Position numbers and translations under genes: made by a program. The notes below the pieces were generated by a model. The model saw only the letters and a list, made by a program, of their open reading frames with translations, did no database searches and was not told where the DNA came from. Positions 34,587 through 44,307 of a stretch of DNA of 64,000 nt are shown here, in pieces (the first letter of the stretch is position 1; each line of letters begins with the position of its first letter). Source of the DNA: Heyndrickxia sporothermodurans (GTDB lineage Bacteria > Bacillota > Bacilli > Bacillales > Bacillaceae_C); contig CP066701.1 of the NCBI GenBank assembly GCA_016756695.1, positions 2,552,001 to 2,616,000 on the forward strand. Direction: 5' to 3'.

Positions 34587-34949
34587 ATGACAAATGTTGT
34601 AGTGATTACTGAAGCAGCAGCTCTTCAAATAAAAGATATGATGAAGCAAAACGAAGAAGAAGGGTCATTCCTACGCGTATCAGTCAATGGTGGCGGATGT
34701 ACAGGACTATCTTACGGAATGGGCTTTGATCAAGAGAAAAAAGCGGAAGATATGGAAGATAGCCAACATGGAATAGCTATTCTTGTCGATAAAGAAAGTG
34801 CACCAATACTTCAAGGAACAAAAATTGATTATAAGCAATCTCTTATGGGCGGCGGCTTTACCATCGATAATCCGAATGCGATCGCATCTTGCGGTTGTGG
34901 ATCATCGTTTAGAACAGCGAAGGTAGCTGGAACACCGGAGAATTGTTAA
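34587..34949 (+). CDS. yutM: HesB/IscA-like Fe-S carrier YutM
   Basis: A 120-aa A-type Fe-S carrier. Features are VVITEAAALQIKDMM, SVNGGGCTGLSYGMGFD with the first conserved Cys, and the C-terminal IASCGCGSSF with the CxC pair. It delivers or stores [2Fe-2S]/[4Fe-4S] clusters in the cytoplasm. It has a GGAGGTGG ribosome binding site and converges with yumC over a shared terminator. Length and motifs are normal. Confidence 0.93.
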   Translation: MTNVVVITEAAALQIKDMMKQNEEEGSFLRVSVNGGGCTGLSYGMGFDQEKKAEDMEDSQHGIAILVDKESAPILQGTKIDYKQSLMGGGFTIDNPNAIASCGCGSSFRTAKVAGTPENC

Positions 34950-34954
34950 AAAGG

Positions 34955-34982
34955 AAACCTAGGAAAAAATCCTAGGTTTTTC
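34955..34982. terminator. Bidirectional terminator yutM/yumC
   Basis: Stem AAACCTAGG / CCTAGGTTT with a 7-nt A-rich loop and T-run, overlapping the end of yumC. Confidence 0.85.
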
Positions 34983-35981
34983 TTATGACGGAAATAATGA
35001 CGTACTGTGCATTGGCTGCAAGCGGGCTTTTGGATCTATGTAAGCTTTGGCGTTACTTACAGCGGTAGGGGCTTCACCAAAACCAGTTGCTATTAATTTT
35101 ATTTTTCCTTCAAATGTACAAATATCTCCAGCTGCATAGATTCCTGGAATGTTCGTTTCCATTTTCGAGTTAACAACGATTGAATTTTTCTCAATTTCAA
35201 TGCCCCAATCTTTAATTGGACCAAGAGAAGAAACGAATCCGTAATTGACGATTAGTGAGTCAAAATCAACTGTTTCTTTTTTGTCACCACGAACTTCTTC
35301 TAGGACTAGCTGTTTTGCTTGATTTTCATCGCCAACTAATTCTACTGGAACAAATGGAGTGACAATCTCAACTTTAGAATTACGCAATGTTTCAACACTG
35401 TGCTCATGAGCACGGAACTTATCGCGACGGTGAATTAAGGAAACTTTTTCAGCAATTGGTTCTAACATTAATGCCCAGTCAACAGCGGAGTCTCCACCAC
35501 CTAATATCGCTACTTTTTGACCTGCAAAGCTTTGAAGATCCTCAACAAAATAGTGTAAATTCTTTCCTTCATATTGAGCAGCATTTTCCAATTCTAAACG
35601 ACGTGGTTGGAATGCACCAACACCAGCAGTTATGATGATTGTTTTGGAGTAATGGATTTCTTTATCTGTCGTCAGTTTAAATACTTCATCCTCTTGTTTT
35701 TCAACATTTTCAACAGCTTGTTCAAGACATATAGTAGGTGAGAACATGGCAATTTGTTCTTTTAAATTATTAACTAAATCATGTGCTTTAATTTTTGGGA
35801 ATCCGGCAACATCATAAATATATTTTTCCGGATATAATGCGGTAAGCTGTCCACCTAATTGAGGCAGACTTTCAATGATCTTCACACTTGCTTGACGCAT
35901 ACCTCCGTAAAATGCGGTGAACAATCCAGTAGGTCCTCCGCCAATAATCGTTATATCATAAATTTTTTGATCTTCCTTCAA
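34983..35981 (-). CDS. yumC: Ferredoxin-NADP reductase type 2, YumC
   Basis: A 332-aa thioredoxin-reductase-like flavoprotein. TTG 35981 with GGAGGG 7 nt upstream is preferred to ATG 36017, and the resulting N-terminus [20 protein letters not shown] fits the family. FAD site [12 protein letters not shown] site [14 protein letters not shown] and the second FAD motif [14 protein letters not shown] are visible. It has no CxxC, which separates it from thioredoxin reductase. It reduces ferredoxin/flavodoxin with NADPH. It is divergent from the NADH dehydrogenase gene. Confidence 0.93.
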   Translation of the reverse strand: MKEDQKIYDITIIGGGPTGLFTAFYGGMRQASVKIIESLPQLGGQLTALYPEKYIYDVAGFPKIKAHDLVNNLKEQIAMFSPTICLEQAVENVEKQEDEVFKLTTDKEIHYSKTIIITAGVGAFQPRRLELENAAQYEGKNLHYFVEDLQSFAGQKVAILGGGDSAVDWALMLEPIAEKVSLIHRRDKFRAHEHSVETLRNSKVEIVTPFVPVELVGDENQAKQLVLEEVRGDKKETVDFDSLIVNYGFVSSLGPIKDWGIEIEKNSIVVNSKMETNIPGIYAAGDICTFEGKIKLIATGFGEAPTAVSNAKAYIDPKARLQPMHSTSLFPS

Positions 35982-36233
35982 AAAAATTCCCTCCACATCA
36001 TATAATTTCAATTCCATAATATCACATCCAAAATCATATAATCTAATGTTAGCATTTTGGGTACCGTTTTTGGAATTTTTCTAAGTTTCATTTTTCCTAA
36101 ATAGATATTGAAAAAGACCTGCAAAAGGAATATTATTAGGTGTGGATAATATTAATTTTTTATGACAATTTTTATATGGGGCTTAGTTAATAATGTAGTT
36201 AGTTTAACAAAGCCTTATTTTACTATGTATTCA

Positions 36234-36253
36234 TTAGTGAAATATATCACAAA
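36234..36253. promoter_or_regulatory. Rex-type operator upstream of NADH dehydrogenase
   Basis: TTAGTGAAATATATCACAAA matches the Rex consensus TTGTGAANNNNTTCACAA at nearly all positions with the correct 6-bp centre. It lies 72-92 nt before the start of the dehydrogenase gene. Rex controls ndh by NADH/NAD ratio in B. subtilis. Confidence 0.65.
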
Positions 36254-36325
36254 TGTTTTTTTGCATATTTATGGTGGTAAGCTATAAATACCATCACTAA
36301 AAAATTAAAAGGTGGAATTGATACT

Positions 36326-37543
36326 GTGAGAAAGCCAAGAGTTGTTATTTTGGGTGCAGGTTATGGCGGATTAATGACTGTAACTCGTTTACAAAAATTA
36401 TTAGGGACGAATGATGCTGAGATAATTTTAATCAATAAAAATAAATATCATTATGAAACGACATGGCTTCATGAGGCGTCAGCAGGTACTCTCCATCATG
36501 ATCGAGTACGTTATGATATTAAAAATGTCATAAATCCGGCAAAAGTTGAATTTATTCAAGCTACAATTGAAAAAGTAAATCCGGAAGAAAAGAAAGTAAT
36601 TCTTGCAAATGGTGAAGTGGAATATGATTATTTAGTCATTTCTCTTGGTTCTGATTCAGAAACATTTGGCATTAAAGGTTTAGACAAATATGCATTTGCA
36701 ATCACAAATGTAAATGCAGCAAGACAAATTCGTGAACACATCGAATACCAATTCGCAACATACAACACGGAAGTAGAAAAAGATGAAAAACGATTATCAA
36801 TTGTTGTCGGTGGGGCAGGATTTACAGGTATTGAATTTTTAGGTGAATTAACAAATCGTATCCCTGAACTATGTGAAGAATACGATATTGATGCTAAAAA
36901 AGTAAGAATAACTTGTATTGAAGCTTCCCCTATGGTATTGCCACAATTTGATCGTGATCTAGTCAACTATGCGATCGCATTACTTGAAAGTAAAGGTGTA
37001 GAATTCCATATCGGTAATTCAGTACAAGAAGTCACTTCTGAAGGTGTGTTCTTCGGTAAAAAAGGTGAAGAACCACAGGAGATAAAAGCTGGAACCGTTA
37101 TTTGGTCAGCAGGGGTTCGCGGTAATTCCGTTATTGATAAATCGGGATTTGAAACGATGCGTGGCAGAGTTAAAGTTAACGATGACCTTCGTATTCCGGG
37201 TTATGAAGATATTTTTGTCATTGGTGATTGCTCGCTAATTATTAACGAAGAAATTAATCGTCCATATCCACCTACTGCCCAAATTGCTATGCAGCATGGG
37301 GAAGTTTGTGCGCGAAATGTGGCGAAGCTTGTCCAAGGTAAAAACGATCTCGAAAACTTTGTTTTTGATGACAAAGGTACTGTTTGTTCACTCGGTGAAG
37401 ACGATGCAATCGGAGTGGTTTTTGGAAAGAAAATCAAAGGTACGAAGGCTTCGGTCATGAAAAAAGTGATTGATAACCGTGCATTATTTATGGTTGGTGG
37501 TCCTTCATTAGTGATGAAAAAGGGCAAATTTAAATTATTATAA
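36326..37543 (+). CDS. yumB: Type II NADH dehydrogenase (NDH-2)
   Basis: A 405-aa membrane-associated flavoprotein that oxidises NADH and reduces menaquinone without proton pumping. The FAD motif [17 protein letters not shown] is at the N-terminus, the NADH motif [16 protein letters not shown] lies near residue 160, and the second FAD motif [11 protein letters not shown] near 300; the C-terminal quinone/membrane part contains [11 protein letters not shown]. The symbol follows position next to yumC and yuiA; by sequence it is also close to ndh. GTG start with AAAGGTGG. A Rex-like operator lies upstream. Confidence 0.9.
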   Translation: MRKPRVVILGAGYGGLMTVTRLQKLLGTNDAEIILINKNKYHYETTWLHEASAGTLHHDRVRYDIKNVINPAKVEFIQATIEKVNPEEKKVILANGEVEYDYLVISLGSDSETFGIKGLDKYAFAITNVNAARQIREHIEYQFATYNTEVEKDEKRLSIVVGGAGFTGIEFLGELTNRIPELCEEYDIDAKKVRITCIEASPMVLPQFDRDLVNYAIALLESKGVEFHIGNSVQEVTSEGVFFGKKGEEPQEIKAGTVIWSAGVRGNSVIDKSGFETMRGRVKVNDDLRIPGYEDIFVIGDCSLIINEEINRPYPPTAQIAMQHGEVCARNVAKLVQGKNDLENFVFDDKGTVCSLGEDDAIGVVFGKKIKGTKASVMKKVIDNRALFMVGGPSLVMKKGKFKLL

Positions 37544-37550
37544 TATGCAA

Positions 37551-37586
37551 TGAAAAGATGGATGTAACTTATCCATCTTTTTCGTA
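37551..37586 (+). terminator. NADH dehydrogenase terminator
   Basis: Stem AAAAGATGGAT / ATCCATCTTTTT with a 7-nt loop. Confidence 0.85.
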
Positions 37587-37747
37587 TTTTTAAAAAATTC
37601 AGTATTCAGGAGATATAGAAAGAAAAATAAGAAAAGCCGTCGTTGTATGCGCTTTCTTCCCTCGATTCGCTTGTTTACCATTTTATGAAAAGGTGATATA
37701 TTATCAGAAAATTAAGAAACAAAATTTTAGACGAGGAGTTGAGTAAA

Positions 37748-37870
37748 ATGAAGATAGCTACAGCGGAGAATAAAAAATGCACATATTGTTCTGGAAAAGG
37801 TTACTTTCAACTCATTCTAGGCGGTTCTGAAACATGTCCGTGTTGTGACGGTACAGGTAAGAAAAAATAG
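37748..37870 (+). CDS. yuiA: Small zinc-ribbon-like protein YuiA
   Basis: A 40-aa protein: CTYCSGKGYFQLILGG, then SETCPCCDGTGKKK. Two CxxC pairs with GxG after each form a DnaJ-type (CxxCxGxG) half zinc finger. ATG 37748 has GAGGAGTTGAG upstream. It lies between the NADH dehydrogenase and yuiB, as in B. subtilis. Zinc binding is probable; the function is unknown. Confidence 0.88.
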   Translation: MKIATAENKKCTYCSGKGYFQLILGGSETCPCCDGTGKKK

Positions 37871-38050
37871 AAAATTGTTAAATAGATGAAGGGCTTCCTG
37901 AATGGGGCCTTTTTATTTTTGAGTGAACCCTTTACACAAAATGTTCATTTCTTTACCTTTCACTTTTATTGACGGGTGCCAAAACATTAAGTACACTTGA
38001 ATTTAGTGTATTTTTATGAGAGAAATGAATATTTGGAGGTACGTGTTCGA

Positions 38051-38374
38051 ATGCATATGGCATTACCGGTTTTAATTATTTCGATGTTATTATTTTTTGT
38101 TCTTTTCTTTGGCATTGGTTTCATTTTAAATATGCTATTAAGAATGACATGGTTAATGGCAATTGTTTATCCAATTGTTGCTATTTTGATTATTGATAAT
38201 GTTCGTTTCCTTGAATACTTCACGAATTCAAGTCATGCTTTTCATGAATTAGGAAAAAAGATAACGGCCTTATTAGCACCTGACATTATGATATTATTAA
38301 GTGGTTTCATAGGTGCAATCGTAGCAGGAGTGGTTATGAAAATTTTACGTAAAAAAGGTTATCGCATGTTTTAA
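38051..38374 (+). CDS. yuiB: Membrane protein YuiB
   Basis: A 107-aa protein of three predicted membrane helices (LPVLIISMLLFFVLFFGIGF, LMAIVYPIVAILII, DIMILLSGFIGAIVAGVVM) and a basic C-terminal end. ATG 38051 lies 10 nt after GGAGGT; earlier in-frame starts lack a binding site. It is conserved next to yuiA and yuiC in bacilli. Function unknown. Confidence 0.85.
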   Translation: MHMALPVLIISMLLFFVLFFGIGFILNMLLRMTWLMAIVYPIVAILIIDNVRFLEYFTNSSHAFHELGKKITALLAPDIMILLSGFIGAIVAGVVMKILRKKGYRMF

Positions 38375-38385
38375 TATAGTTTCTT

Positions 38386-38413
38386 TAAGCCTCTTAAAGG
38401 CTTTTTTTTTATT
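38386..38413 (+). terminator. yuiB terminator
   Basis: Stem AAGCCT / AGGCTT with a 5-nt loop, followed by a run of Ts. Confidence 0.75.
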
Positions 38414-38517
38414 GAAAATTTTATTCAAAATTGGTTGAATTTTAAGTTTTCTCTCCTCGCCATGAATATTTCAAATCGTTTTAGGAAAGGAATAGATTTG
38501 GGAGGAGTGGAAAAACT

Positions 38518-39234
38518 ATGTATATGAAAAAAATATTAAGGCGTTTCCTTATGACAATTTTATTTATAGGTGCTGTTTTAACAACATTTCAATCAATTTC
38601 TGGAGTTAAGGCTGAAACATTCGATTCAGATATGGTCTATGGATCGGGTAGCAAAATATCAAATAGTAATCAAAAATTAGAACGCGATTTTAGTAGTAAA
38701 TCAATTGGATTATCATTAAAATCATTGAAAAAATCAGTGGCGACAACTACAAAAATTTCATCAAGTGAATCTGTAAAAGGGACAATACCAAAATTAGAAG
38801 AAGCGATTAATTGGTCAAAATATCCTACTAAAAAAGTTTTGGCGACTGGCTATACAGCAGGTGTGGAATCAACTGGTAAAAATCCAAATGATCCACAATA
38901 TGGTATTACATATTCAGGTGTTAAAGTAAAAAGGGATTTATATTCAACGATTGCAGCAGACACAAACGTATTTCCGATAGGTTCTATTCTTTTTATTCCA
39001 GGTTATGGATATGGAGTCGTGGCCGATACTGGATCTGCTATTAAAGGAAATAGGTTGGACCTATATTATGAAACAGTTAACGATGTTTATGAGCAATGGG
39101 GAAAGAAGAGTGTAGAAGTTTATATTGTCGAAGTAGGTAAAGGAAAATTAACCGAGAAAGAATTAACAAAACTAAATGAAGATAAGACAATGCAAGTGTT
39201 TAGGCAACAATATATAAAAACAAAATTAGAATAG
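38518..39234 (+). CDS. yuiC: 3D-domain cell wall protein YuiC
   Basis: A 238-aa secreted or membrane-anchored protein with an N-terminal hydrophobic signal ([20 protein letters not shown]) ending near residue 30, a Ser/Lys-rich linker and a C-terminal 3D domain: [18 protein letters not shown], then [19 protein letters not shown] and [17 protein letters not shown] with the three conserved aspartates. YuiC is a muralytic enzyme of the Sps/MltA fold that cleaves peptidoglycan to anhydromuropeptides. RBS GGGAGGAG. Transcribed alone, with its own terminator. Confidence 0.9.
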   Translation: MYMKKILRRFLMTILFIGAVLTTFQSISGVKAETFDSDMVYGSGSKISNSNQKLERDFSSKSIGLSLKSLKKSVATTTKISSSESVKGTIPKLEEAINWSKYPTKKVLATGYTAGVESTGKNPNDPQYGITYSGVKVKRDLYSTIAADTNVFPIGSILFIPGYGYGVVADTGSAIKGNRLDLYYETVNDVYEQWGKKSVEVYIVEVGKGKLTEKELTKLNEDKTMQVFRQQYIKTKLE

Positions 39235-39237
39235 AAT

Positions 39238-39270
39238 GTAGTGGGCTGATTATGTCAGCCCACTTTATAT
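39238..39270 (+). terminator. yuiC terminator
   Basis: Stem GTGGGCTGA / TCAGCCCAC with a 5-nt loop and TTTATATTTTT. Confidence 0.85.
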
Positions 39271-39366
39271 TTTTCGGGACTTTTCAAAATTGAGTTAATT
39301 TTTGATATGTGAACAATGTTATTGTAAAAGTTTTTCGCTATAATAAACAATGGAGGTGTTTTTAGA

Positions 39367-40869
39367 ATGTTTAATATTAGTAGTTCAAATCCTTTTAATG
39401 ACAGTCAGGAATGTTTACTAATCGGTTTAAAGGATACTCCTGAAAAGTTTTCTGGAATTTTAACAGAGTTGGATGCAAAATTTGAAAACGGCTTGACTGA
39501 GCTTGTTAAATCAGGAGATTTATCAGCTAAATTAAAGGAAATATCAAAAGTACATACATTGGGAAAAATTGCTTCTAAACGTTTAGTATTTATCGGTTTA
39601 GGAAAAGAGAAAGACTTAAAATTTGACGAAATAAAAGAGGCGTTTGGAAAGGCATTTAAATTTGTCAATAAGAATCGATTACAATCAGCCGCTGTCGCCC
39701 TTGATACGTTTGTAACGGAATCGCTTTCCCATGATGATGTGGCAAATGCATTAAGTGAAGCTTTTGCATTAGCCACATACGAATTTGCCGGATATAAACA
39801 AAAATCGAATGAACCGGAGAAGAAAATAGAACAATTAAGTATTTTCACGGAAGCAGACAAAGATGAGATTGAGGCGGCATTGACAGTTGGATATGCATTC
39901 GGGAAAGCAACAAACTCCGCACGTACGCTAGTCAATCTTCCCGGTAATATGCTAACAGCTACAGAGCTAGCTCATTATGCTGAAGAAGTAGCAAAAAAAT
40001 ATGAATTTGAAGTAGAAATCCTTGAAAAAGAAGAAATGGAAAAATTGGGAATGGGTGCTTTTTTAGCTGTAAACCAAGGATCCACAGAGCCTCCAAAAAT
40101 GATTGTGCTAAAATATCAAGGGAAAGAAGAATGGAAAGATGTTATCGGTCTCGTCGGCAAAGGAGTTACCTTTGATACTGGGGGATATTCATTAAAAACA
40201 AAAGCCGGTATCGTTGGGATGAAAACCGATATGGGCGGTGCCGCTGCTGTTCTAGGGGCAATGGAGATCATTGGCGAGCTAAGACCTGAGCAAAACGTTG
40301 TAGCGGTTATTCCTTCTACAGATAATATGATTAGTGGTTCAGCATTTAAGCCGGACGATGTCATTACATCTATGAGTGGAAAAACGATCGAAGTATTGAA
40401 TACTGATGCAGAAGGTAGATTAGCATTAGCAGATGCTATTACTTATGCGAAACATCATGGGGCAAACTATTTAGTTGATGTCGCTACATTAACAGGTGGT
40501 GTTATTACTGCGCTTGGCCTTGATAAAACAGGTGCTTTAACTAATCATGAAGGATTTTTTGAACAAGTATTAGAAGCATCAAGTGAATCCGGCGAATTTA
40601 TTTGGCGCCTGCCACTAACTGAAAATGATAAAAAACGGGTTCGCGGAAGCAAAATTGCGGACTTAAATAATTCCCCAGGCAGTGAGGGTCATGCAATTAT
40701 GGGAGGTGCTTTTGTCGGAGAATTTGCAGAAGATACCCCATGGGTCCATTTAGATATTGCCGGAACAGCCGTTACTAGTAAAGAGTACGATTTGGGGCCT
40801 TCCGGTGCAACCGGAGTTATGGTTCGTACATTGGCCTTACTTGTGGAAAGATTTGAACCAATCAAATAA
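39367..40869 (+). CDS. pepA: Leucyl aminopeptidase PepA (YuiE)
   Basis: A 500-aa M17 metallopeptidase. The catalytic domain shows [15 protein letters not shown] (metal-binding Asp and Lys), [15 protein letters not shown] and the M17 signature [13 protein letters not shown] with the metal ligands Asp and Glu. The N-terminal domain is less conserved. It removes N-terminal amino acids from peptides in the cytoplasm, with two divalent metals. GGAGGTG ribosome binding site; strong terminator after the stop. Same place as yuiE in B. subtilis. Confidence 0.95.
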   Translation: MFNISSSNPFNDSQECLLIGLKDTPEKFSGILTELDAKFENGLTELVKSGDLSAKLKEISKVHTLGKIASKRLVFIGLGKEKDLKFDEIKEAFGKAFKFVNKNRLQSAAVALDTFVTESLSHDDVANALSEAFALATYEFAGYKQKSNEPEKKIEQLSIFTEADKDEIEAALTVGYAFGKATNSARTLVNLPGNMLTATELAHYAEEVAKKYEFEVEILEKEEMEKLGMGAFLAVNQGSTEPPKMIVLKYQGKEEWKDVIGLVGKGVTFDTGGYSLKTKAGIVGMKTDMGGAAAVLGAMEIIGELRPEQNVVAVIPSTDNMISGSAFKPDDVITSMSGKTIEVLNTDAEGRLALADAITYAKHHGANYLVDVATLTGGVITALGLDKTGALTNHEGFFEQVLEASSESGEFIWRLPLTENDKKRVRGSKIADLNNSPGSEGHAIMGGAFVGEFAEDTPWVHLDIAGTAVTSKEYDLGPSGATGVMVRTLALLVERFEPIK

Positions 40870-40875
40870 TTCGAG

Positions 40876-40910
40876 TCAAAAAAAACCGTATGATTACGGT
40901 TTTTTTTAAT
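40876..40910 (+). terminator. pepA terminator
   Basis: Stem AAAAACCGTA / TACGGTTTTT followed by further Ts. Confidence 0.88.
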
Positions 40911-41033
40911 ATCCGTGACCTTTCACGTATATTTGGGCAGTTAAAAGCCTATCCAAAATCGCGTTTGCCCATGCCATTCGCCCTTAACTCGCATAAAAAT
41001 ATAAAGAGTGTCTCTAAAAAGGAGGTATACCTA

Positions 41034-41276
41034 ATGTATTATTATCGACAGGCACCCATCCCTCAAAATTCGAGAATGTTTCCTTTTCTTTTTGGCGCCC
41101 CACTAGTAGGGGGATTTATTGGCGGGCTTATTGGTGGTGGATTAGGTAGTGCGATATTTAGACCACGTCCTTATCCACTACCATACCCGCAGCCGTATCC
41201 GTATCCACAACCATATCCATACCCGCAATATGGGGGTTACGGTGCGAATGCATTCCCATATGTACCATATAGATAA
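41034..41276 (+). CDS. Glycine-zipper, Tyr/Pro-rich small protein
   Basis: An 80-aa protein. ATG 41034 with AAGGAGGT is preferred over the longer frame starting at 40890. A central glycine-zipper membrane segment (LVGGFIGGLIGGGLGSAIF) is followed by a tail of YPxPYP repeats and GGYGANAFPYVPY. The composition resembles spore-coat or spore-membrane small proteins. The next gene, convergent, also encodes a Tyr/Pro-rich N-terminus. I do not recognise a named family. Confidence 0.7.
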   Translation: MYYYRQAPIPQNSRMFPFLFGAPLVGGFIGGLIGGGLGSAIFRPRPYPLPYPQPYPYPQPYPYPQYGGYGANAFPYVPYR

Positions 41277-41284
41277 TATTGCGG

Positions 41285-41314
41285 CTTAAAGCTCTTCAAT
41301 TTCGAAGAGCTTTA
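41285..41314. terminator. Bidirectional terminator
   Basis: Stem AAAGCTCTTC / GAAGAGCTTT between converging genes. Confidence 0.75.
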
Positions 41315-41328
41315 TTCGATTACTATTT

Positions 41329-41703
41329 TTACTGCCCCCAGCGAATTTTTAATTGAAGCAGACAACAATTTGGTTCGCTTTTGCTATTTGAAAAGTTCAA
41401 AACAAGACCGCTTGGGGTAAAGCGGATGATCGGTATTGTTTTTACTCCAATACTAGAGATCATTTTTTTTACCTCATTTAATTTTGACTGTTGAGCAAAA
41501 GTCATTAGCCTTTTTGAAAAATCCTCCGATTTAGATATTTTTTCAACTATTTTTTCAGCGTCTTTTAAAATAACTAACGTTTTGTTAGCGGATTGAATAA
41601 ATAATGATGGGTTCACTGGCTGATACTGGCGAGAGTAAGAAAAAGGGTATGGCTGATAGGGATTGGGGGGATACATCGGATAATTTGGGTAATTGTGGTT
41701 CAA
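41329..41703 (-). CDS. Tyr/Pro-rich protein with helical domain, possible spore protein
   Basis: A 124-aa protein. TTG 41703 is chosen because AAGGAGGGG lies 8 nt upstream; longer versions lack a binding site. The first 30 residues are NHNYPNYPMYPPNPYQPYP-like, followed by helices (LFIQSANKTLVILKDAEKIV, FAQQSKLNEVKKMISSIG) and a C-terminal strand region (FTPSGLVLNFSN). The YPxYPP start is typical of several coat or spore-associated proteins such as YppG-like ones. Function unknown. It is divergent from the thioesterase. Confidence 0.6.
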   Translation of the reverse strand: MNHNYPNYPMYPPNPYQPYPFSYSRQYQPVNPSLFIQSANKTLVILKDAEKIVEKISKSEDFSKRLMTFAQQSKLNEVKKMISSIGVKTIPIIRFTPSGLVLNFSNSKSEPNCCLLQLKIRWGQ

Positions 41704-41873
41704 AGTAATCGTCCCCTCCTTAATAATCATGAAACGAGAGTAAATACCTTCCTTTTCACAATATGCTGAAAGAACTGTAGTATGTGTAGCTAAATTTATA
41801 TTATGATAAAAAATACGGAAGAAGGAGTTTCGGGAATCCTTCTTGAATAATAAGTTTAAGGAGGAAAGATAAA

Positions 41874-42257
41874 ATGGATTATAAAAACACATTAATCGGG
41901 GCGTTAGGAATTGAATTTGTAGAGATTGGCAAAGGAAAAGTAGTAGCTACGATGCCTGTGAATGAAAGAACGAAGCAACCATTCGGTTATTTGCACGGAG
42001 GGGCATCGGTTGCTCTTGCGGAAACAGTGGCTAGTGTTGGAGCCGCAGCCATCATTGATCAAGAAAATGAAATATGTTTTGGTTTAGAAATAAACGCAAA
42101 TCATATTCGATCAAAACGGGATGGTGTAGTAACTGCTTTTGCCGATGCAGTTCATGTTGGAAAAAGTACTCATGTATGGGAAATCAAAATTAAAGATGAA
42201 GAAGACCGGCTTATCTGTACGTCACGATGTACAATGGCCGTTGTACCAAAAAAATAA
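41874..42257 (+). CDS. Hotdog-fold thioesterase (PaaI/YuxO-like)
   Basis: A 127-aa single hotdog domain: LGIEFVEIGKGKVVATMPVN, then FGYLHGGASVALAETVASVG (the HGG motif with the catalytic Glu downstream) and NANHIRSKRDG. It hydrolyses acyl- or aroyl-CoA thioesters; close relatives (YuxO, MenI-like) may act on 1,4-dihydroxy-2-naphthoyl-CoA in menaquinone synthesis. AAGGAGG ribosome binding site. A terminator shared with the MFS gene follows the stop. Confidence 0.87.
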   Translation: MDYKNTLIGALGIEFVEIGKGKVVATMPVNERTKQPFGYLHGGASVALAETVASVGAAAIIDQENEICFGLEINANHIRSKRDGVVTAFADAVHVGKSTHVWEIKIKDEEDRLICTSRCTMAVVPKK

Positions 42258-42292
42258 CCTACAAGTGATGACACTTGTAGGTTATTTTTAGT
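42256..42292. terminator. Bidirectional terminator thioesterase/MFS
   Basis: Stem AACCTACAAGTG / CACTTGTAGGTT followed by ATTTTTA. Confidence 0.85.
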
Positions 42293-43502
42293 ATCTCTCT
42301 TTTAGCTGATGCCGATCGTGCTTAATACTATAAAGCAGTATTCCGAACGCAATTAAAAATAGTGCACTAGTCACATAAAATACGGATGAGATCCCGCTAA
42401 ATCCCGAAATTAGTCCACCTAATACAGGTCCGATTACATTACCTAGAAATCGAAAACTTTGATTATAACCAAGTACTTCCCCTTGCATTTCAAGCGGTGC
42501 TTCTCTGCGAATAAAGGCAGTGATACTCGGAAGCATTCCACCGATGGCCATTCCAAAGAGAAAACGGAAAATGACTAGTTCCCAAAGCTGGTTGGCAAGT
42601 GCTTGGGGAATGATAAAAATCGAAGCAAGTATGAGTAAACACATTAATACTTTTTCATGGCCGATTTTATCCCCGAGCTTACCCCATTGACGTGTCATTA
42701 ATAGATTACCGAAACCAGTAGCTGAAAACGCCATACCAGCTAACAAAGCGACACTTCCTGCACTGCTTAATTGACTCACATAAAGGGCGAGTAGTGGTTG
42801 GATACTAAAGTTTGCTACTTGAATAAGTAGCGCTATGATCATTACAGTAATTAAAATACGATGATTAAAAATTCTTTTTAAAACATCTTTACGGCTGAAT
42901 TCTTTTTGACCTAGTTTGGCGATTCTTTCTTTTCTGTTCTCGACAATACCAAATAGTACGCCGGTTGTAGCAATGATAATGGAAATAGAGGTAATAATAA
43001 ATGTGTACTTAAAGCCGAATGAGTCTGCCATTGCACCGCCAATTAACGGTCCGAATAATGTTCCTGAAACGGTTCCCATTTGCAATGTGCCTAAAACTTT
43101 CCCCGCACTTTCTTTAGGGGTTTGGGATGAAATGAGGGCAATGGATGTCGGGATAAATCCTGTTACAATCCCCATCATAAATCTTAAGATGAATAGACCG
43201 ATTACATGGTGCATCATTCCCATGAAAAAGATACTGACGGCAATCCCATATCCCGTAATTAATAGAATTGGTTTAAATCCATATCGATCGCCAAATCTTC
43301 CCCAAATCGGAGAAATGAAAAAAGCCACCAAAAAGGTCACTCCAAAAACAAATCCCGCCCATCTTTGTACATATTCATCACTATAGTTTCCGAATGATTC
43401 AATGTATAAAGAAAGGAAAGGCATGATCATTGTTGTGCTTGCACCGACTAAGAAGTTGCAAATCCACATAATCAATAAATTACGCTTTTCGTTACTAATC
43501 AA
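42288..43502 (-). CDS. MFS multidrug efflux transporter (MdtG-like)
   Basis: About 404 aa with 12 predicted membrane helices. The loop 2-3 motif GRFGDRYGFKPIL and motif C in helix 5 (LGTLQMGTVSGTLFGPLIGG) identify a drug:H+ antiporter; the second-half repeat is RQWGKLGDKIGHEKVL. Start is uncertain: TTG 43502 or GTG 43508 near GAAGGTG. It exports unknown hydrophobic compounds. It is transcribed alone. A GC-rich intergenic repeat lies upstream. Confidence 0.85.
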   Translation of the reverse strand: MISNEKRNLLIMWICNFLVGASTTMIMPFLSLYIESFGNYSDEYVQRWAGFVFGVTFLVAFFISPIWGRFGDRYGFKPILLITGYGIAVSIFFMGMMHHVIGLFILRFMMGIVTGFIPTSIALISSQTPKESAGKVLGTLQMGTVSGTLFGPLIGGAMADSFGFKYTFIITSISIIIATTGVLFGIVENRKERIAKLGQKEFSRKDVLKRIFNHRILITVMIIALLIQVANFSIQPLLALYVSQLSSAGSVALLAGMAFSATGFGNLLMTRQWGKLGDKIGHEKVLMCLLILASIFIIPQALANQLWELVIFRFLFGMAIGGMLPSITAFIRREAPLEMQGEVLGYNQSFRFLGNVIGPVLGGLISGFSGISSVFYVTSALFLIAFGILLYSIKHDRHQLKERY

Positions 43503-43559
43503 AAACACCTTCTTTTTTGGTTATTTTCGTAAAGGTTGTTGTTGTAGGAAATAATGAAA

Positions 43560-43700
43560 TGAACCGTTCCTTTCCGCTATAGGCACTTGCTTTCCGCGGG
43601 GCTGGCGATGAGCCTCCTCGTCGCTTCGCTCCTGCGGGGTCTCATCTGTCCAGCTGATCCCGCAGGAGTCAAGTGCCTTCCGCTCCAATCCACTCTGTGC
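43560..43700. repeat. Bacillaceae GC-rich intergenic repeat (inverted copy)
   Basis: TTTCCGCTATAGGCACTTGC, then GAGCCTCCTCGTCGCTTCGC, GCGGGGTCTCAT, CCCGCAGGAGTC, closing with TCCGCTCCAATCCACT. It has the same components as 30630-30745 in the opposite orientation, with hairpin potential. It occupies most of the 400-bp gap before kapB. Confidence 0.8.
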
Positions 43701-43877
43701 TTATAACAGCAACAATCTTTTAGAAAAGAGCCTTTTATTTTTAATAACTTTCGTTTTTCTAATATTTAGTTTACCTAAGTATTATATTGATATTTTCTAA
43801 AATTTCAACTATGAAAGAGCCCATTTCGTTTTGTGAAACCGCTTCAATTATTGTGCTAACAAGGGAAGTACAAGAAT

Positions 43878-43910
43878 AAAAAAAGAGATGATTCGTCATC
43901 ATCTCCATGC
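43878..43910 (-). terminator. kapB terminator
   Basis: On the minus strand, stem GAGATGATGA / TCATCTC followed by TTTTTTT. Confidence 0.8.
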
Positions 43911-43911
43911 A

Positions 43912-44307
43912 TTAATTATCCCATTTAATATTGTACATTAATTCATATTCCCGTTGGATGCTTTTTAAACTTTCTATACTTTTTATGTTAAATTCAGATT
44001 TCTTAGCTGTGAGATCATTTAGCATTTTCTCAACAGATTGTTTGAGGGAATCATTATAATTTGGGACATCTCCTTCATAAGGTTTGACCATTTTTAACGG
44101 TATATTTGATTGTTCTCTGTAAGCTAATGCTTTTCTTTCGTGAAAAAAGGCAACGTCGGTTTCTTTCGGATGATGCAAATCGCCTTGCATCGGGTGTTTT
44201 AAAACAGCCAGTGTTCTGACAACATAATGATCGGGATAAATGCCTGTAATTTCACCTATGTATTTTCCTGTTTTATTAAAAAAAGTCACTATTTGTTCGA
44301 GTTCCAT
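43912..44307 (-). CDS. kapB: Kinase-associated protein KapB
   Basis: A 131-aa soluble protein: VTFFNKTGKYIGEITGIYPD, VRTLAVLKHPMQGDLHHPKE and the middle segment FFHERKALAYREQSN match KapB of B. subtilis in length and pattern. KapB is needed for KinB-dependent activation of the sporulation phosphorelay. ATG 44307 follows GGAGGTAG. kinB, normally adjacent in B. subtilis, is not seen in this window, nor is kapD. Confidence 0.88.
   Translation of the reverse strand: MELEQIVTFFNKTGKYIGEITGIYPDHYVVRTLAVLKHPMQGDLHHPKETDVAFFHERKALAYREQSNIPLKMVKPYEGDVPNYNDSLKQSVEKMLNDLTAKKSEFNIKSIESLKSIQREYELMYNIKWDN

Noticed and set aside
41730..41892. Longer N-terminus of the Tyr/Pro-rich protein, overlapping the thioesterase gene
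   Set aside because: The strong AAGGAGGGG site falls inside this extension and points to TTG 41703.
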